Shown here: in pieces, positions 47,544 to 55,394 of the stretch
How the letters are laid out: each line of letters begins with the position of its first letter
Numbering within the stretch: position 1 is the first letter of the stretch
Source of the DNA: Protaetiibacter mangrovi
GTDB lineage: Bacteria; Actinomycetota; Actinomycetes; Actinomycetales; Microbacteriaceae
Direction of reading: 5' to 3'
DNA length: 64,000 nucleotides
Assembly (NCBI RefSeq): GCF_024752305.1
Contig: NZ_JANTHX010000007.1
Coordinates: 693,441 to 757,440, forward strand
The notes under the pieces: generated by a model
What the model was told of the DNA's origin: nothing
Database searches by the model: none
What the model saw: the letters and a program-made list of their open reading frames with translations, nothing else
Made by a program: the position numbers and the translations under genes

Positions 47544-48794
47544 TCAATCCCCCGCCGCCGCCGACAGACGGTCGACGATGTCGTGCGCGTCGCGCAGGCT
47601 GTCGGCGCTGATCGTCGCCTCGACGGCCTCCTGCTGGTAGGTCGGCAGATCGTCGACCGGGATCGAGGTGGTCTGGTACACGTGCGACAGCGAGATCGGC
47701 CCGATCGACTGCTGCACCCCCTGGAAGATGGCGACGTTGCCGCCGTCGACGCCGACGTAGTAGTGCATCTGGGTCCAGCGGTAGCCGAGCCAGCCGGCCA
47801 GCACGATGGCCGCCGCGGCGAGGCCCACCCCGACGCCCCACAGGATCCGGCGGCGGATGGCGCGGCGGCGGTCCTCCTCGATGAGCTCGTCGAGGTAGCT
47901 CTCGCTCTCCGGTTCGAAGTGGGCGTCCTCCGGCGGCACCGCCTTGAGCGGGTGCAGCAGCAGGGTGGGGAGGCGGATGGGGCGCCGCACCTCCTCCTCC
48001 TCCTTGCCGAAGGTGAGCGGATGCGCCGCCGAGCCGACGAAGATCGGCGGGGCGCCGGATGCCCCGTCGGAGTCGTCGATGTCGACGAGCACCACCGTGA
48101 CGTTGTCGGGCGCGCCGTGGTCGAGGCTCTCCTTGACGAGACGGTCCGCCGCGCCCTGCGCGGTGCGGATGGTGCCGAGCACCTGGGTCATCTTCTCTTC
48201 GGTGACGTAGCCGGAGAGGCCGTCGGAGCAGATCAGCCAGCGGTCGCCGGGCTGCAGGTCGAGGATCGCCGTGTCGATCTCGGGGGAGGCGTCGACGTCG
48301 CCGAGCACCCGCATGAGCACCGCCCGGCGGGGGTGCACGGCGGCCTCCTCGGGGGTGATGCGGCCCGACTCGACCAGACGCTGCACGAAGGTGTGGTCGG
48401 TGGTGATCTGCTCGAGCTCGCCGCCCCGGAAGCGGTACACGCGCGAGTCGCCGATGTGCGCGAGGGCGAGCTTGTCGTGCACGCGCGCCAGGGCCGACAC
48501 GGTCGTGCCCATGCCGGTGAGCTCGTTGTGGTCGAAGACGGTCTCGGCGAGCAGCCCGTTCGCGGCGATCAGCGCGGACTCGAGCGCGGCGACCGCATCC
48601 TCCGGGGTGGCGTACGGGTGGTCGGCCTCGGCGATCCGCTGGGCGGCGATGTGGCTCGCGACGTCGCCGCCCGCGTGCCCGCCCATCCCGTCGGCCACCA
48701 GGTACAGATTCCGGCCGAGGTAGCCGGAGTCCTGGTTGCTCGCGCGGATCTTCCCGACGTGGGAGACGGCCGCGCTCGTGGGGATGGTCGCCAC
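47544..48794 (-). CDS. pstP: PP2C-family Ser/Thr protein phosphatase PstP
   Basis: Phosphatase of 416 residues that reverses PknA/PknB phosphorylation. The catalytic domain (1-240) has metal-ligand motifs ASNQDSGY, VADGMGGHAGGD, CSDGLSGYV and HGAPDNVTVVL. A basic linker leads to one transmembrane helix (about 318-340) and a small extracellular domain of about 75 residues. The start lies 4 bp after the fhaB stop. Confidence 0.95.
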   Translation of the reverse strand: MATIPTSAAVSHVGKIRASNQDSGYLGRNLYLVADGMGGHAGGDVASHIAAQRIAEADHPYATPEDAVAALESALIAANGLLAETVFDHNELTGMGTTVSALARVHDKLALAHIGDSRVYRFRGGELEQITTDHTFVQRLVESGRITPEEAAVHPRRAVLMRVLGDVDASPEIDTAILDLQPGDRWLICSDGLSGYVTEEKMTQVLGTIRTAQGAADRLVKESLDHGAPDNVTVVLVDIDDSDGASGAPPIFVGSAAHPLTFGKEEEEVRRPIRLPTLLLHPLKAVPPEDAHFEPESESYLDELIEEDRRRAIRRRILWGVGVGLAAAAIVLAGWLGYRWTQMHYYVGVDGGNVAIFQGVQQSIGPISLSHVYQTTSIPVDDLPTYQQEAVEATISADSLRDAHDIVDRLSAAAGD

Positions 48795-48798
48795 AGGC

Positions 48799-49326
48799 CT
48801 ACCGCCGGAGCTCGAAGCTCGTGGTGCCGATGGTGACCGTGGAGCCGAGCGGCACGGGGGTGGGAAGGGTCACGCGCGATCCGTCCAGGAACGTGCCATT
48901 GGTCGAGTCTAGGTCTTGGATCACCCACTCGTCGTTCCACAGCATGAGGCGTGCGTGGTGGGTGGAGGTGTAGTCGTCGCGGATCACGAGACCGGACTCG
49001 CTCGAGCGCCCGATGGTCAGCTGCTCGGTCGGCAGCTCGATCTCCATGCCCTCCTTGGGCCCGGAGGTGATGACGAGCCGCCGCGGCGTGGCGCCGCTCG
49101 CGTGCGGTTGCGCACGGACCGGCTCGGTGACGGCGGCCGCCGGGGGAGTCGCGACGGCCACGGGGAGCGGCGTGGCCGGGAACGTCTCGGGGGCGGCCTG
49201 CGGGGGCAGCTTGCGTGCGCGGTGCCCGAACAGGTCGGAGCGCAGGGCGTAGACGACCATGAACACGAACGCCCACATCAGGATGAGGAAGCCGATGCGC
49301 AGCACCAGCAGGGTCAGCTCGCTCAT
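48799..49326 (-). CDS. fhaB: FHA-domain protein FhaB (FipA-like)
   Basis: Membrane protein of 175 residues. One N-terminal helix (about 6-28, VLRIGFLILMWAFVFMVVYA), a flexible Pro/Ala-rich linker and a C-terminal FHA domain with IGRSSESGLVI, STHHARL and DLDSTNGTFLDG. It reads phosphothreonine on PknA/PknB targets and links signalling to cell-wall and division proteins. ATG at 49326 overlaps the fhaA stop by 4 bp; the longer frame upstream is not coding. Confidence 0.94.
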   Translation of the reverse strand: MSELTLLVLRIGFLILMWAFVFMVVYALRSDLFGHRARKLPPQAAPETFPATPLPVAVATPPAAAVTEPVRAQPHASGATPRRLVITSGPKEGMEIELPTEQLTIGRSSESGLVIRDDYTSTHHARLMLWNDEWVIQDLDSTNGTFLDGSRVTLPTPVPLGSTVTIGTTSFELRR

Positions 49327-50024
49327 CGGGCGCTCCCCCCGTCGGGTCGCGACAGCTCGGCCGCCTGCGCGAGCACGCGGAAGACGATGCGGGTGCGTCC
49401 GATCTCGATCACCGAGTCGGGCTGCAGCACCGCCTGGGTGACGGGCTGCCCGTTGAGCTTGGAGCCGTTGGTCGACCCGAGGTCGTTGACCTGACCGCGG
49501 GTGCCGTCCCACAGGATCTCGACGTGCTTGCGGGAGGTGCCGGTGTCGTCGAGGGTGATGTCGGCATCCGACCCCCGACCGATCACGGTGCGACCCTTCT
49601 TCAGCGGGTAGCGCTTGCCCGCGATGTCGAGCACCGGGGTCCAGGCGACCTCGCCCTTCAGGTTCTCCGACTCGATGCGCACGATCCCGGCCGAGAGGCT
49701 CTCGTCGCGCTGCAGGCGGATGTCGATGCCGCCCGCGAAGGAGTAGTGCTGCGCGGTCGCGTGCTGCTGCACGAGCTGCGTGAACTCGTCGACGAGGGCG
49801 GGACCGAGGCCCGTCATGCGCTCGTGGTCGGACGGCGACAGCCGCACGGTGAAGCGGTTGGGCACCAGGATCCGGTCGCGCGAGACGACGGCCGCCTTGG
49901 TGTCGAGCTCCCGGCGCAGGGCCGCGGTCACCTCGAGAGGCTGCAGCCCGCTCTTGAAGGTCTTGGCGAACGCGCCGCCCACGACGCGCTCCAAGCCCTT
50001 CTCGAATTCGTCGAGAATCCCCAA
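49323..50024 (-). CDS. fhaA: FHA-domain protein FhaA
   Basis: Cytoplasmic protein of 233 residues. The N-terminal DUF3662 domain begins GILDEFEKGLERVVGGAFA. A C-terminal FHA domain follows with VIGRGSDADITL, SRKHVEIL and DLGSTNGSKLNG. Start TTG at 50024 was chosen because it gives the usual FhaA N-terminus and has GAGGAG on its strand; the frame continues to 50246 but without that support. In Mycobacterium FhaA binds phosphorylated MviN and tunes peptidoglycan synthesis. It is the first gene of the minus-strand operon ending with pknB. Confidence 0.93.
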   Translation of the reverse strand: MGILDEFEKGLERVVGGAFAKTFKSGLQPLEVTAALRRELDTKAAVVSRDRILVPNRFTVRLSPSDHERMTGLGPALVDEFTQLVQQHATAQHYSFAGGIDIRLQRDESLSAGIVRIESENLKGEVAWTPVLDIAGKRYPLKKGRTVIGRGSDADITLDDTGTSRKHVEILWDGTRGQVNDLGSTNGSKLNGQPVTQAVLQPDSVIEIGRTRIVFRVLAQAAELSRPDGGSAR

Positions 50025-50246
50025 GGGTCTCCTCTCGGCAGGCGCTGCGGCACCTGATGGCTCTCTCGGACTCTCCGATGGTAGTCGGCAGACGCCGCCG
50101 GAGTGTCCGACGACGGGTGAGGCCGTGTCGTACGCGAGGGTGATTCGGATGTGCGGACCGGTCGGTGCGCCCCCGGGCTCCGCGGATCGGACGCACGGCA
50201 TCCGCATGGTAGTCTCGCTTGGCTGATCCGCTCCGGCGGGTCGCAC

Positions 50247-50333
50247 GCGCGAGTGGCGGAATTGGCAGACGCGCTGGCTTCAGGTGCCAGTGCCCGCAAG
50301 GGCGTGGGGGTTCAAGTCCCCCCTCGCGCACCA
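50247..50333 (+). tRNA. tRNA-Leu (CAG)
   Basis: Class II tRNA with a long variable arm. Acceptor GCGCGAG/CTCGCGC, anticodon stem CTGGC/GCCAG with loop TTCAGGT giving anticodon CAG, T arm GGGGG TTCAAGT CCCCC. The CCA is encoded at 50331-50333. It lies between fhaA and the RimK-like gene. Confidence 0.96.
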
Positions 50334-50337
50334 CCCG

Positions 50338-50368
50338 AGGCCCCGGACCGATGAGGTTCGGGGCCTTT
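50338..50368 (+). terminator. Rho-independent terminator after tRNA-Leu
   Basis: AGGCCCCGGACC / GGTTCGGGGCCT with a 5-nt loop and one G-T pair, followed by TT. It starts 5 bp after the tRNA and lies just beyond the stop of the convergent rimK gene, so it may serve both directions. Confidence 0.75.
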
Positions 50369-50379
50369 CTCGTCGGTGC

Positions 50380-51573
50380 CTACTCCTCCGTTGGGATCGG
50401 CTCGGCGGGGAGCTTGCGCACCTTGGCGCGGCGGCGGCGGCGCTCGGGGATCATCGAGCGCATCTCCTCGAGCTTGCCGAAGCACAGCAGGCGGTCGCCG
50501 GACTCGAGCAGCTGGCCCTTGCGCGGGTTCGGGATCACGGTCGCGCCGCGGTGCAGGGTGAGCACCGTGATGTCGCGCTCCCAAAGCCCCGACTCCCCGA
50601 GCGTCTTGCCGACGAGCTCGGCGTTGGTGTGCACGAGCAGCTCGGCGACGCCGTAGCCCGTCGAGACGGAGAGGCGCTGGCGCACGTCGATCTCGGGGAA
50701 CGCCACCTGCCCGGCGATGTAGTCGATGATGGCGCCCGCGACATCCAGCTGGGTGGCCGCCTCGATGCCCTGGAGGCCGGGCGAGGAGTTGACCTCCATC
50801 ACGAGCGGGCCGTCGTCGCCCTCGAGCATGTCGACGCCCGCCACGCGCAGGCCCATGATCTGAGCCGAACGCACCGCCGCCTGCGCGTACTCGGGGGTCA
50901 GCTCGACGCTCTCGACGCTGCCTCCCCGGTGCACGTTGGAACGGAACTCGTCGCCCTTCGCGGTGCGGCGCATCGCCGCCACCACGCGGTCGCCGACGAC
51001 GAGGGCGCGGATGTCGCGTCCGCGGCTCTCCGAGACGAAGTGCTGGATCAGCACGTTCTGGTTCGTCGACTGCAGCGTCTCGATGATCGCCTCGGCCGTC
51101 TTCACCTCGGGGGCGAGGATCACGCCGATGCCCTGGGTGCCCTCGAGCAGCTTGATGACCACCGGGGCGCCGCCCACCCGCTCGATCGCGGGGCGCACAT
51201 CCGCGCGGTTGCGCACGAAGGTGGTCGCCGGCATGCCGATGTTGTGGCGGGACAGGATCTGGGTGGCCCGCAGCTTGTCGCGTGCGTTCGAGATGCCGTT
51301 GGCGGTGTTGGGCGTGTAGACGTCCATCTGCTCGAACTGGCGCACCACGGCCGTGCCGAAGTAGGTGATCGAGGCGCCGATGCGGGGCAGGATCGCGTCG
51401 TAGTCGCTCAGCGGCTTGCCGCGGTACTGCAGGTCGGGTTCGTCGCCCGACAGGTCGATGCCGAAACGGAGCGTGTTGAGCACCCGCACCTCGTGCCCGC
51501 GTTGCTGGGCGGCGGTGCGCAGGCGCTGCGTCGAGTAGGCGCGCGGCGCACGCGAGAGGATCGCGAGTTTCAT
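50380..51573 (-). CDS. rimK: RimK-family ATP-grasp ligase with C-terminal TrkA-C-like domain
   Basis: ATP-grasp enzyme of 397 residues that adds glutamate or another amino acid to a target. The RimK core (about 1-295) shows PRIGASITYFGTAVVRQFEQ, VVIKLLEGTQGIGV and VMEVNSSPGL. The C-terminal 90 residues (ELLVHTNAELVGKTLGESG) match a TrkA-C/RCK-C regulatory domain. ATG at 51573 gives the standard MKLAILSRAPRAYSTQRL start. It is divergent from the gene at 51600 with a 26-bp gap; a retropepsin-like protease beside RimK is a common pair. The modified target in actinobacteria is not established. Confidence 0.9.
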   Translation of the reverse strand: MKLAILSRAPRAYSTQRLRTAAQQRGHEVRVLNTLRFGIDLSGDEPDLQYRGKPLSDYDAILPRIGASITYFGTAVVRQFEQMDVYTPNTANGISNARDKLRATQILSRHNIGMPATTFVRNRADVRPAIERVGGAPVVIKLLEGTQGIGVILAPEVKTAEAIIETLQSTNQNVLIQHFVSESRGRDIRALVVGDRVVAAMRRTAKGDEFRSNVHRGGSVESVELTPEYAQAAVRSAQIMGLRVAGVDMLEGDDGPLVMEVNSSPGLQGIEAATQLDVAGAIIDYIAGQVAFPEIDVRQRLSVSTGYGVAELLVHTNAELVGKTLGESGLWERDITVLTLHRGATVIPNPRKGQLLESGDRLLCFGKLEEMRSMIPERRRRRAKVRKLPAEPIPTEE

Positions 51574-51599
51574 GGGTGAGGGCCTGCCAAGATGGTGCG

Positions 51600-52079
51600 G
51601 TGAGCGAGAGAACCCATTCAAACACCCTCGCGGGGTGGCGCGAATGGGTGCAACTGCCGGGTGTGGGCGTTCCCTGGATCAAGGCCAAGCTCGACACGGG
51701 CGCCCAGACCTCGTCGATCCACGCCTACGACGTCGAGGCGTTCGATCGCGACGGGGTCGCGTGGGTGCGGTTCCGCATCCGTCCGTGGCAGCGGTCCGAA
51801 TCCGACGAGGTCGCCGTCGAGTGCCCCGTGCACGACGTGCGCCGGGTGCGCAGCTCGTCGGGGCACGTCGACGAGCGCTTCGTCGTGATCATGCGGCTGC
51901 TGCTCGTCGGGCACGAGGTCGACGCCGAGGTGACCCTGTCGAATCGCGACGCGATGGGGTTCCGGATGCTGATCGGCCGGGAGGCGCTCAGCCGCGGGAT
52001 CGTCGTCGACTCGGCGCGCTCCTTCCTCGGAGATCGCGCGCCGCGCCCGATGCGCCGCCGCAACCGCGGCGACGCGTAG
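51600..52079 (+). CDS. Retropepsin-like ATP-dependent zinc protease family protein (RimB type)
   Basis: Protein of 159 residues with a single-domain aspartic protease motif KLDTGAQTSSIHA near residue 30 and the later flap and hydrophobic strands (MGFRMLIGREAL). The family is called putative ATP-dependent zinc protease and often accompanies RimK-like ligases, as here. GTG at 51600 has CAAGAT 6 nt upstream, fitting a leaderless transcript; an earlier GTG at 51576 is possible but lies almost at the start of rimK. A role in trimming or balancing the RimK modification is inferred. Confidence 0.82.
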   Translation: MSERTHSNTLAGWREWVQLPGVGVPWIKAKLDTGAQTSSIHAYDVEAFDRDGVAWVRFRIRPWQRSESDEVAVECPVHDVRRVRSSSGHVDERFVVIMRLLLVGHEVDAEVTLSNRDAMGFRMLIGREALSRGIVVDSARSFLGDRAPRPMRRRNRGDA

Positions 52080-52089
52080 CGTCGGGCGC

Positions 52090-53070
52090 ATGCGCACCCC
52101 CGCCGGCTACCTGCGCGGCATCCGCCATCCGGAGGCCTTCCACGGACGCGGGGCGGGCACCCCGTTCTTCGAGGGCTGGTACATCAAGCTGCTGAGCGCC
52201 GACCGCGCGCACCGCTGGGCGGTGATCCCCGGCGTCTTCCGCGGCGTCGGCGACGACGAGGTGCGCGACGAGGCCTTCGTGCAGGTGCTCGACGGGCTGA
52301 CCGGGCGCTCCTGGTACCACCGCTTCGAGGTGGACGCGCTCACGGCATCCGACACGCGCTTCGACGTGAGCATCGGCGGCAACCGCTTCGACCCGAGCGG
52401 AGTGACCCTCGACCTGCCGCAGCTGCGCGGCCGACTCGAGTACACCTCCGCGCTCGTACCCTTCCCCTCCCCCGGGATCATGGGGCCGTACGGCTACGTG
52501 CCCGCGATGGAGTGCTTCCACGGGATCGTGTCGTTCGGGCACGGTCTCGCGGGCGAGCTCGAGGTCGAGGGCGAACGGGTGACGTTCGACGGCGGCCGCG
52601 GGTACATCGAGAAGGACTGGGGGCGATCGTTCCCCGCCGGCTACGTGTGGGCCGCCAGCAACCACGTCGACGCGGACCCGGATGCCTCGCTCGTCGCCTC
52701 GGTCGCGATCATCCCGTGGATGGGCCGCGCGTTCCGCGGCACGATCATCGCGTTCCGCCACAGCGGGCGGCTGCACACCTGGGCGACCTGGAACCGGTCG
52801 CGGGAGCGATCGCTGACGATCGACGACAGTCGCGTGCGGTGGAGCGTCGAGGGTCGCGACGGCGTGCTCGAGCTCGAGGCGGAGCGGGTGCGCGGGGGGC
52901 TGCTGCACGCGCCGCTGCGCACCGCGCAGCACGAGCGCGTCGAGGAGACGCTCGACGCCCACATCCGGTTCCGGCATCTGGCGCCGGACGGCTCGGTGCT
53001 GCTCGAGGGGGTCGCGGAGTGCGCGGGTCTCGAGGTGTTCGGCGACATCGACGGGCTGCTCGCCCTCTGA
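52090..53070 (+). CDS. Tocopherol cyclase-family lipocalin-like protein
   Basis: Protein of 326 residues resembling bacterial members of the tocopherol cyclase family: FFEGWYIKL near residue 26, PYGYVPAMECFHGIVS, GYIEKDWGRSFP and WAASNH. These proteins are two-domain lipocalin-like beta-barrels. The bacterial members do not make tocopherol as far as known and may bind or modify a hydrophobic ligand. TAGCGT at 52077-52082 overlaps the end of the preceding gene and lies 7 nt before the ATG, as in a leaderless promoter. Confidence 0.82.
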   Translation: MRTPAGYLRGIRHPEAFHGRGAGTPFFEGWYIKLLSADRAHRWAVIPGVFRGVGDDEVRDEAFVQVLDGLTGRSWYHRFEVDALTASDTRFDVSIGGNRFDPSGVTLDLPQLRGRLEYTSALVPFPSPGIMGPYGYVPAMECFHGIVSFGHGLAGELEVEGERVTFDGGRGYIEKDWGRSFPAGYVWAASNHVDADPDASLVASVAIIPWMGRAFRGTIIAFRHSGRLHTWATWNRSRERSLTIDDSRVRWSVEGRDGVLELEAERVRGGLLHAPLRTAQHERVEETLDAHIRFRHLAPDGSVLLEGVAECAGLEVFGDIDGLLAL

Positions 53071-53071
53071 G

Positions 53072-53509
53072 TCAGCCGACGGCCGTCGTCACGAGTTCGG
53101 CGATCCGCTTCTCGTCGGCGGCCGTCAGCTCGTTCGTGAGGGCGTAGGCGGTCGGCCACATGGTGCCGTCGTCGAGGTGCGCGGGGTCGTTGAAGCCGAG
53201 GGTCGAGTAGCGGGCCTTGAACTTCTTCGCGTCCTGGAAGAACAGCACGTTCTTGCCGTTCAGGTAGTAGGCGGGCATGCCGTACCAGAGCTTGGGGGCG
53301 AGTTCCGGCGCCGTCGCCGTGACGACCGCGTGGATGCGTTCGGCGAGGGCGCGATCCGCGGGATCCATCGCCGCGATCTTGTCGAGCACGGCCTGCAGGT
53401 CGTCTTCGGGGGTGCTCTTCTTCGCGCGGCGCACCTCGGCGGCGTGCTCCTTCATCGCGGCGCGCTCCTCCGCGTTGAACGCGCTCGTGTTCTTCGTCGT
53501 CTCAGCCAT
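53072..53509 (-). CDS. DUF1801-family protein
   Basis: Small cytoplasmic protein of 145 residues. The DUF1801 (YdhG-like) core reads PKLWYGMPAYYLNGKNVLFF, followed by KKFKARYSTLGF. A charged N-terminal 40 residues precede it. Some members bind metal or act as iron chaperones, but function is generally unproven. TAGCCT lies 6 nt upstream of the ATG on its strand, as in leaderless genes. It is convergent with the tocopherol cyclase-like gene (1-bp gap). Confidence 0.85.
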   Translation of the reverse strand: MAETTKNTSAFNAEERAAMKEHAAEVRRAKKSTPEDDLQAVLDKIAAMDPADRALAERIHAVVTATAPELAPKLWYGMPAYYLNGKNVLFFQDAKKFKARYSTLGFNDPAHLDDGTMWPTAYALTNELTAADEKRIAELVTTAVG

Positions 53510-53582
53510 GCGGTCAGGCTACGCGGGGGCCCGTGATGGGGGCTTCTCCGATCCTGATCGACGGCACGGGCGGCGAAACCGT

Positions 53583-53614
53583 CACGCGGCGGGAGCAGTG
53601 ACTCCCGCCGCGTG
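53583..53614. terminator. Strong hairpin downstream of padR
   Basis: Perfect inverted repeat CACGCGGCGGGAG / CTCCCGCCGCGTG with 13-bp arms and a 6-nt loop, in the 167-bp gap between padR (which ends at 53677) and the DUF1801 start. No T-run follows on either strand, so it is a probable but atypical terminator of padR. Confidence 0.55.
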
Positions 53615-53676
53615 TGCGGTACTCCGTCCGGTGGCGCGGTTTCTCCCGCCGCTCGGCACGCGGATGCGGCGGCGAC

Positions 53677-54291
53677 TCAGTCCGCGAGGATGAGGTACAG
53701 CGCCCGGCGCGCCTCGTCGAGCTTCTCGATCGCGGCTGCGCGCTGGGCGTCGCTGGCGGCGTGGTGGAACTGCCCCACGACGCCCATGAGCTTGCCCACG
53801 CTCTGCTGGAACGCCAGCTCCTGCTCGCTGCGCTTGGGTGCGCCCGACTCCCACGCGCGGGAGAGCTCGTCGGCGTTCTCCTTCACGTAGGCCTCGCCGG
53901 ACTCGGTGAGCGCGTACTCGGTGCGCCGCCCCTCGCCCTGCGCCTCGATGAGCTCCTCGTCGACGAGCTGCTGGAGCGTCGGGTAGACCGAGCCGGGGCT
54001 CGGACGCCAGCCGCCACCGGTGCGCTCGGCGATCGTCTTGATGATGCTGTAGCCGTTCGAGGGCGCCTCGGAGAGCACCGAGAGGATGACGGCGCGGATG
54101 TCTCCGCGCCCGGCGCGACCCCTGCCGCGGCCGCCCCAGGGGCCGGGGCCGAAACCGGGGCCGAACGGCGGCATGCCGCGCAGGGGGGAGTGTGCACCCC
54201 ACTCGGCGTGGGGGCCGTGCGCGGCGGGGTCGGTGGGGTCGTGGTGGAACATGGCGTCACGCTCGTGGCGTCGGAAAGCCTTCGGGTTCAT
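53677..54291 (-). CDS. PadR-family transcriptional regulator
   Basis: DNA-binding regulator of 204 residues. A Gly/Pro/His-rich N-terminal stretch of about 60 residues precedes the winged helix (GDIRAVILSVLSEAPSNGYS, then SPGSVYPTLQQLVDEELI and GRRTEYALTESG). The C-terminal coiled-coil dimerisation part is of the short type. ATG at 54291 has AAGGAG on its strand. Several TATCG repeats and a 12-bp palindrome lie just upstream, pointing to autoregulation. It is divergent from the surface-protein gene at 54468, which may be its target. Confidence 0.9.
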   Translation of the reverse strand: MNPKAFRRHERDAMFHHDPTDPAAHGPHAEWGAHSPLRGMPPFGPGFGPGPWGGRGRGRAGRGDIRAVILSVLSEAPSNGYSIIKTIAERTGGGWRPSPGSVYPTLQQLVDEELIEAQGEGRRTEYALTESGEAYVKENADELSRAWESGAPKRSEQELAFQQSVGKLMGVVGQFHHAASDAQRAAAIEKLDEARRALYLILAD

Positions 54292-54317
54292 GATCGTTCT
54301 CCTTTCATTGACCATGC

Positions 54318-54353
54318 ATCGCGAGGTATCGCGACAGGTCGACGATATATCGT
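54318..54353. promoter_or_regulatory. Candidate PadR operator region
   Basis: Direct repeat ATCGCGA at 54318-54324 and 54328-54334, then the palindrome ACGATATATCGT at 54342-54353, all between padR and the divergent surface-protein gene. It is suitably placed for autoregulation. Confidence 0.5.
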
Positions 54354-54467
54354 TAAGTATCGCCGCGCAAGTCATGGTGGAAATCGAGCAAGTGTCGGCG
54401 TATCGTGTCGCGCATCCGGGGGGACGTGACGAGCCCCTCCCTACGACTCGATGGTGAGGAGGAGGTC

Positions 54468-55295
54468 ATGGAGCCGGCCGACGGCGTCGTGAGCGACGCT
54501 GTCATCCACGAACGACACATCTGGCGCAGCGCCCTGATCGGCGCCGCGTCACTGGTCGGAGTCGGCCTCATGGTGCTCCTCGCTCCCCAGCCCGCCCATG
54601 CCGACGACGGCCACGGGCTGCTCGGCGGGGTCGTCGACACGACGGTCTCGACCGTCACCACGGTCGTCGAACCCGTCGTGCCGAGCCTTCCCGCGGTGCG
54701 CGAGGTGCCGATCGTCGGCGACGTCGTCGGATCGGTCGTCGACAGCGCCCCCGTGTCCGCCGTGGTGACACCGGTGGCCGACCTCGTGGACGGGATCGCG
54801 GGAGACACCGTGGGCTCCCTGCCGATCGTCGGCGATGTGCTCGGCGACACGCCCGTCGGGAGCGTCGTCGACCCGGTGACCTCGACCGTCGACGACACCC
54901 TCGTCGACGTCGTCGGCACCCCCCGCCCGGGCTCGGGCGACGGGGCCGGCGACGGCGTCGGAGCGGGCGACGGCACCACCCCGAGCCCCGCGATCTCGGG
55001 GATCGTCGGGGTCTTCCGGGCCTCCGAACTGGCCGCCGACACGGTGCTCGCGCACCTGCCGCAGGCCGCAGCGACCATCGTGGCCGGCGCCGAGGGCCTC
55101 ACCGAGGGGCCCGTGAGCGCTCCGGGCGACATCGCGCCCGCCTCCGCAGTCACGGCGGGAGGCGCGCCGATCGGCGCCGCAGCCGCCGTGCTCGGCGCCG
55201 GTCTCCTGCTTCTTCTCGCGCGAGGGCGACTGCGCCCCGCGATCCTCCGGGCGCCTCCATCGCCCGTCTACGGCACCGACACCTCGCCCGACTGA
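54468..55295 (+). CDS. Exported valine-rich repeat protein with C-terminal membrane anchor
   Basis: I recognise no family. The 275-residue product has a signal sequence (core GAASLVGVGLMVLLAPQPAHA, cleavage near residue 46). The extracellular part is very rich in Val, Asp and Pro, with recurring phrases such as PIVGDVVGSVVDS, LPIVGDVLGDTPVGSVVD. A Gly/Asp linker, an Ala-rich region and a final hydrophobic helix (GAAAAVLGAGLLLLLARGR) follow. No LPxTG-like motif precedes the helix. ATG at 54468 has gaggaggt upstream. It is next to a chaplin-like wall protein gene, so both probably belong to the cell envelope. Confidence 0.8.
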   Translation: MEPADGVVSDAVIHERHIWRSALIGAASLVGVGLMVLLAPQPAHADDGHGLLGGVVDTTVSTVTTVVEPVVPSLPAVREVPIVGDVVGSVVDSAPVSAVVTPVADLVDGIAGDTVGSLPIVGDVLGDTPVGSVVDPVTSTVDDTLVDVVGTPRPGSGDGAGDGVGAGDGTTPSPAISGIVGVFRASELAADTVLAHLPQAAATIVAGAEGLTEGPVSAPGDIAPASAVTAGGAPIGAAAAVLGAGLLLLLARGRLRPAILRAPPSPVYGTDTSPD

Positions 55296-55394
55296 CGAGG
55301 GACGAGTCCGCCCGCTGCACCGCAACGGGAGGACCACGTTCCGCCGCGCCCAACCGGACGCGACGTCGATCGATCAGGCGAAGGAGCCGGAATC

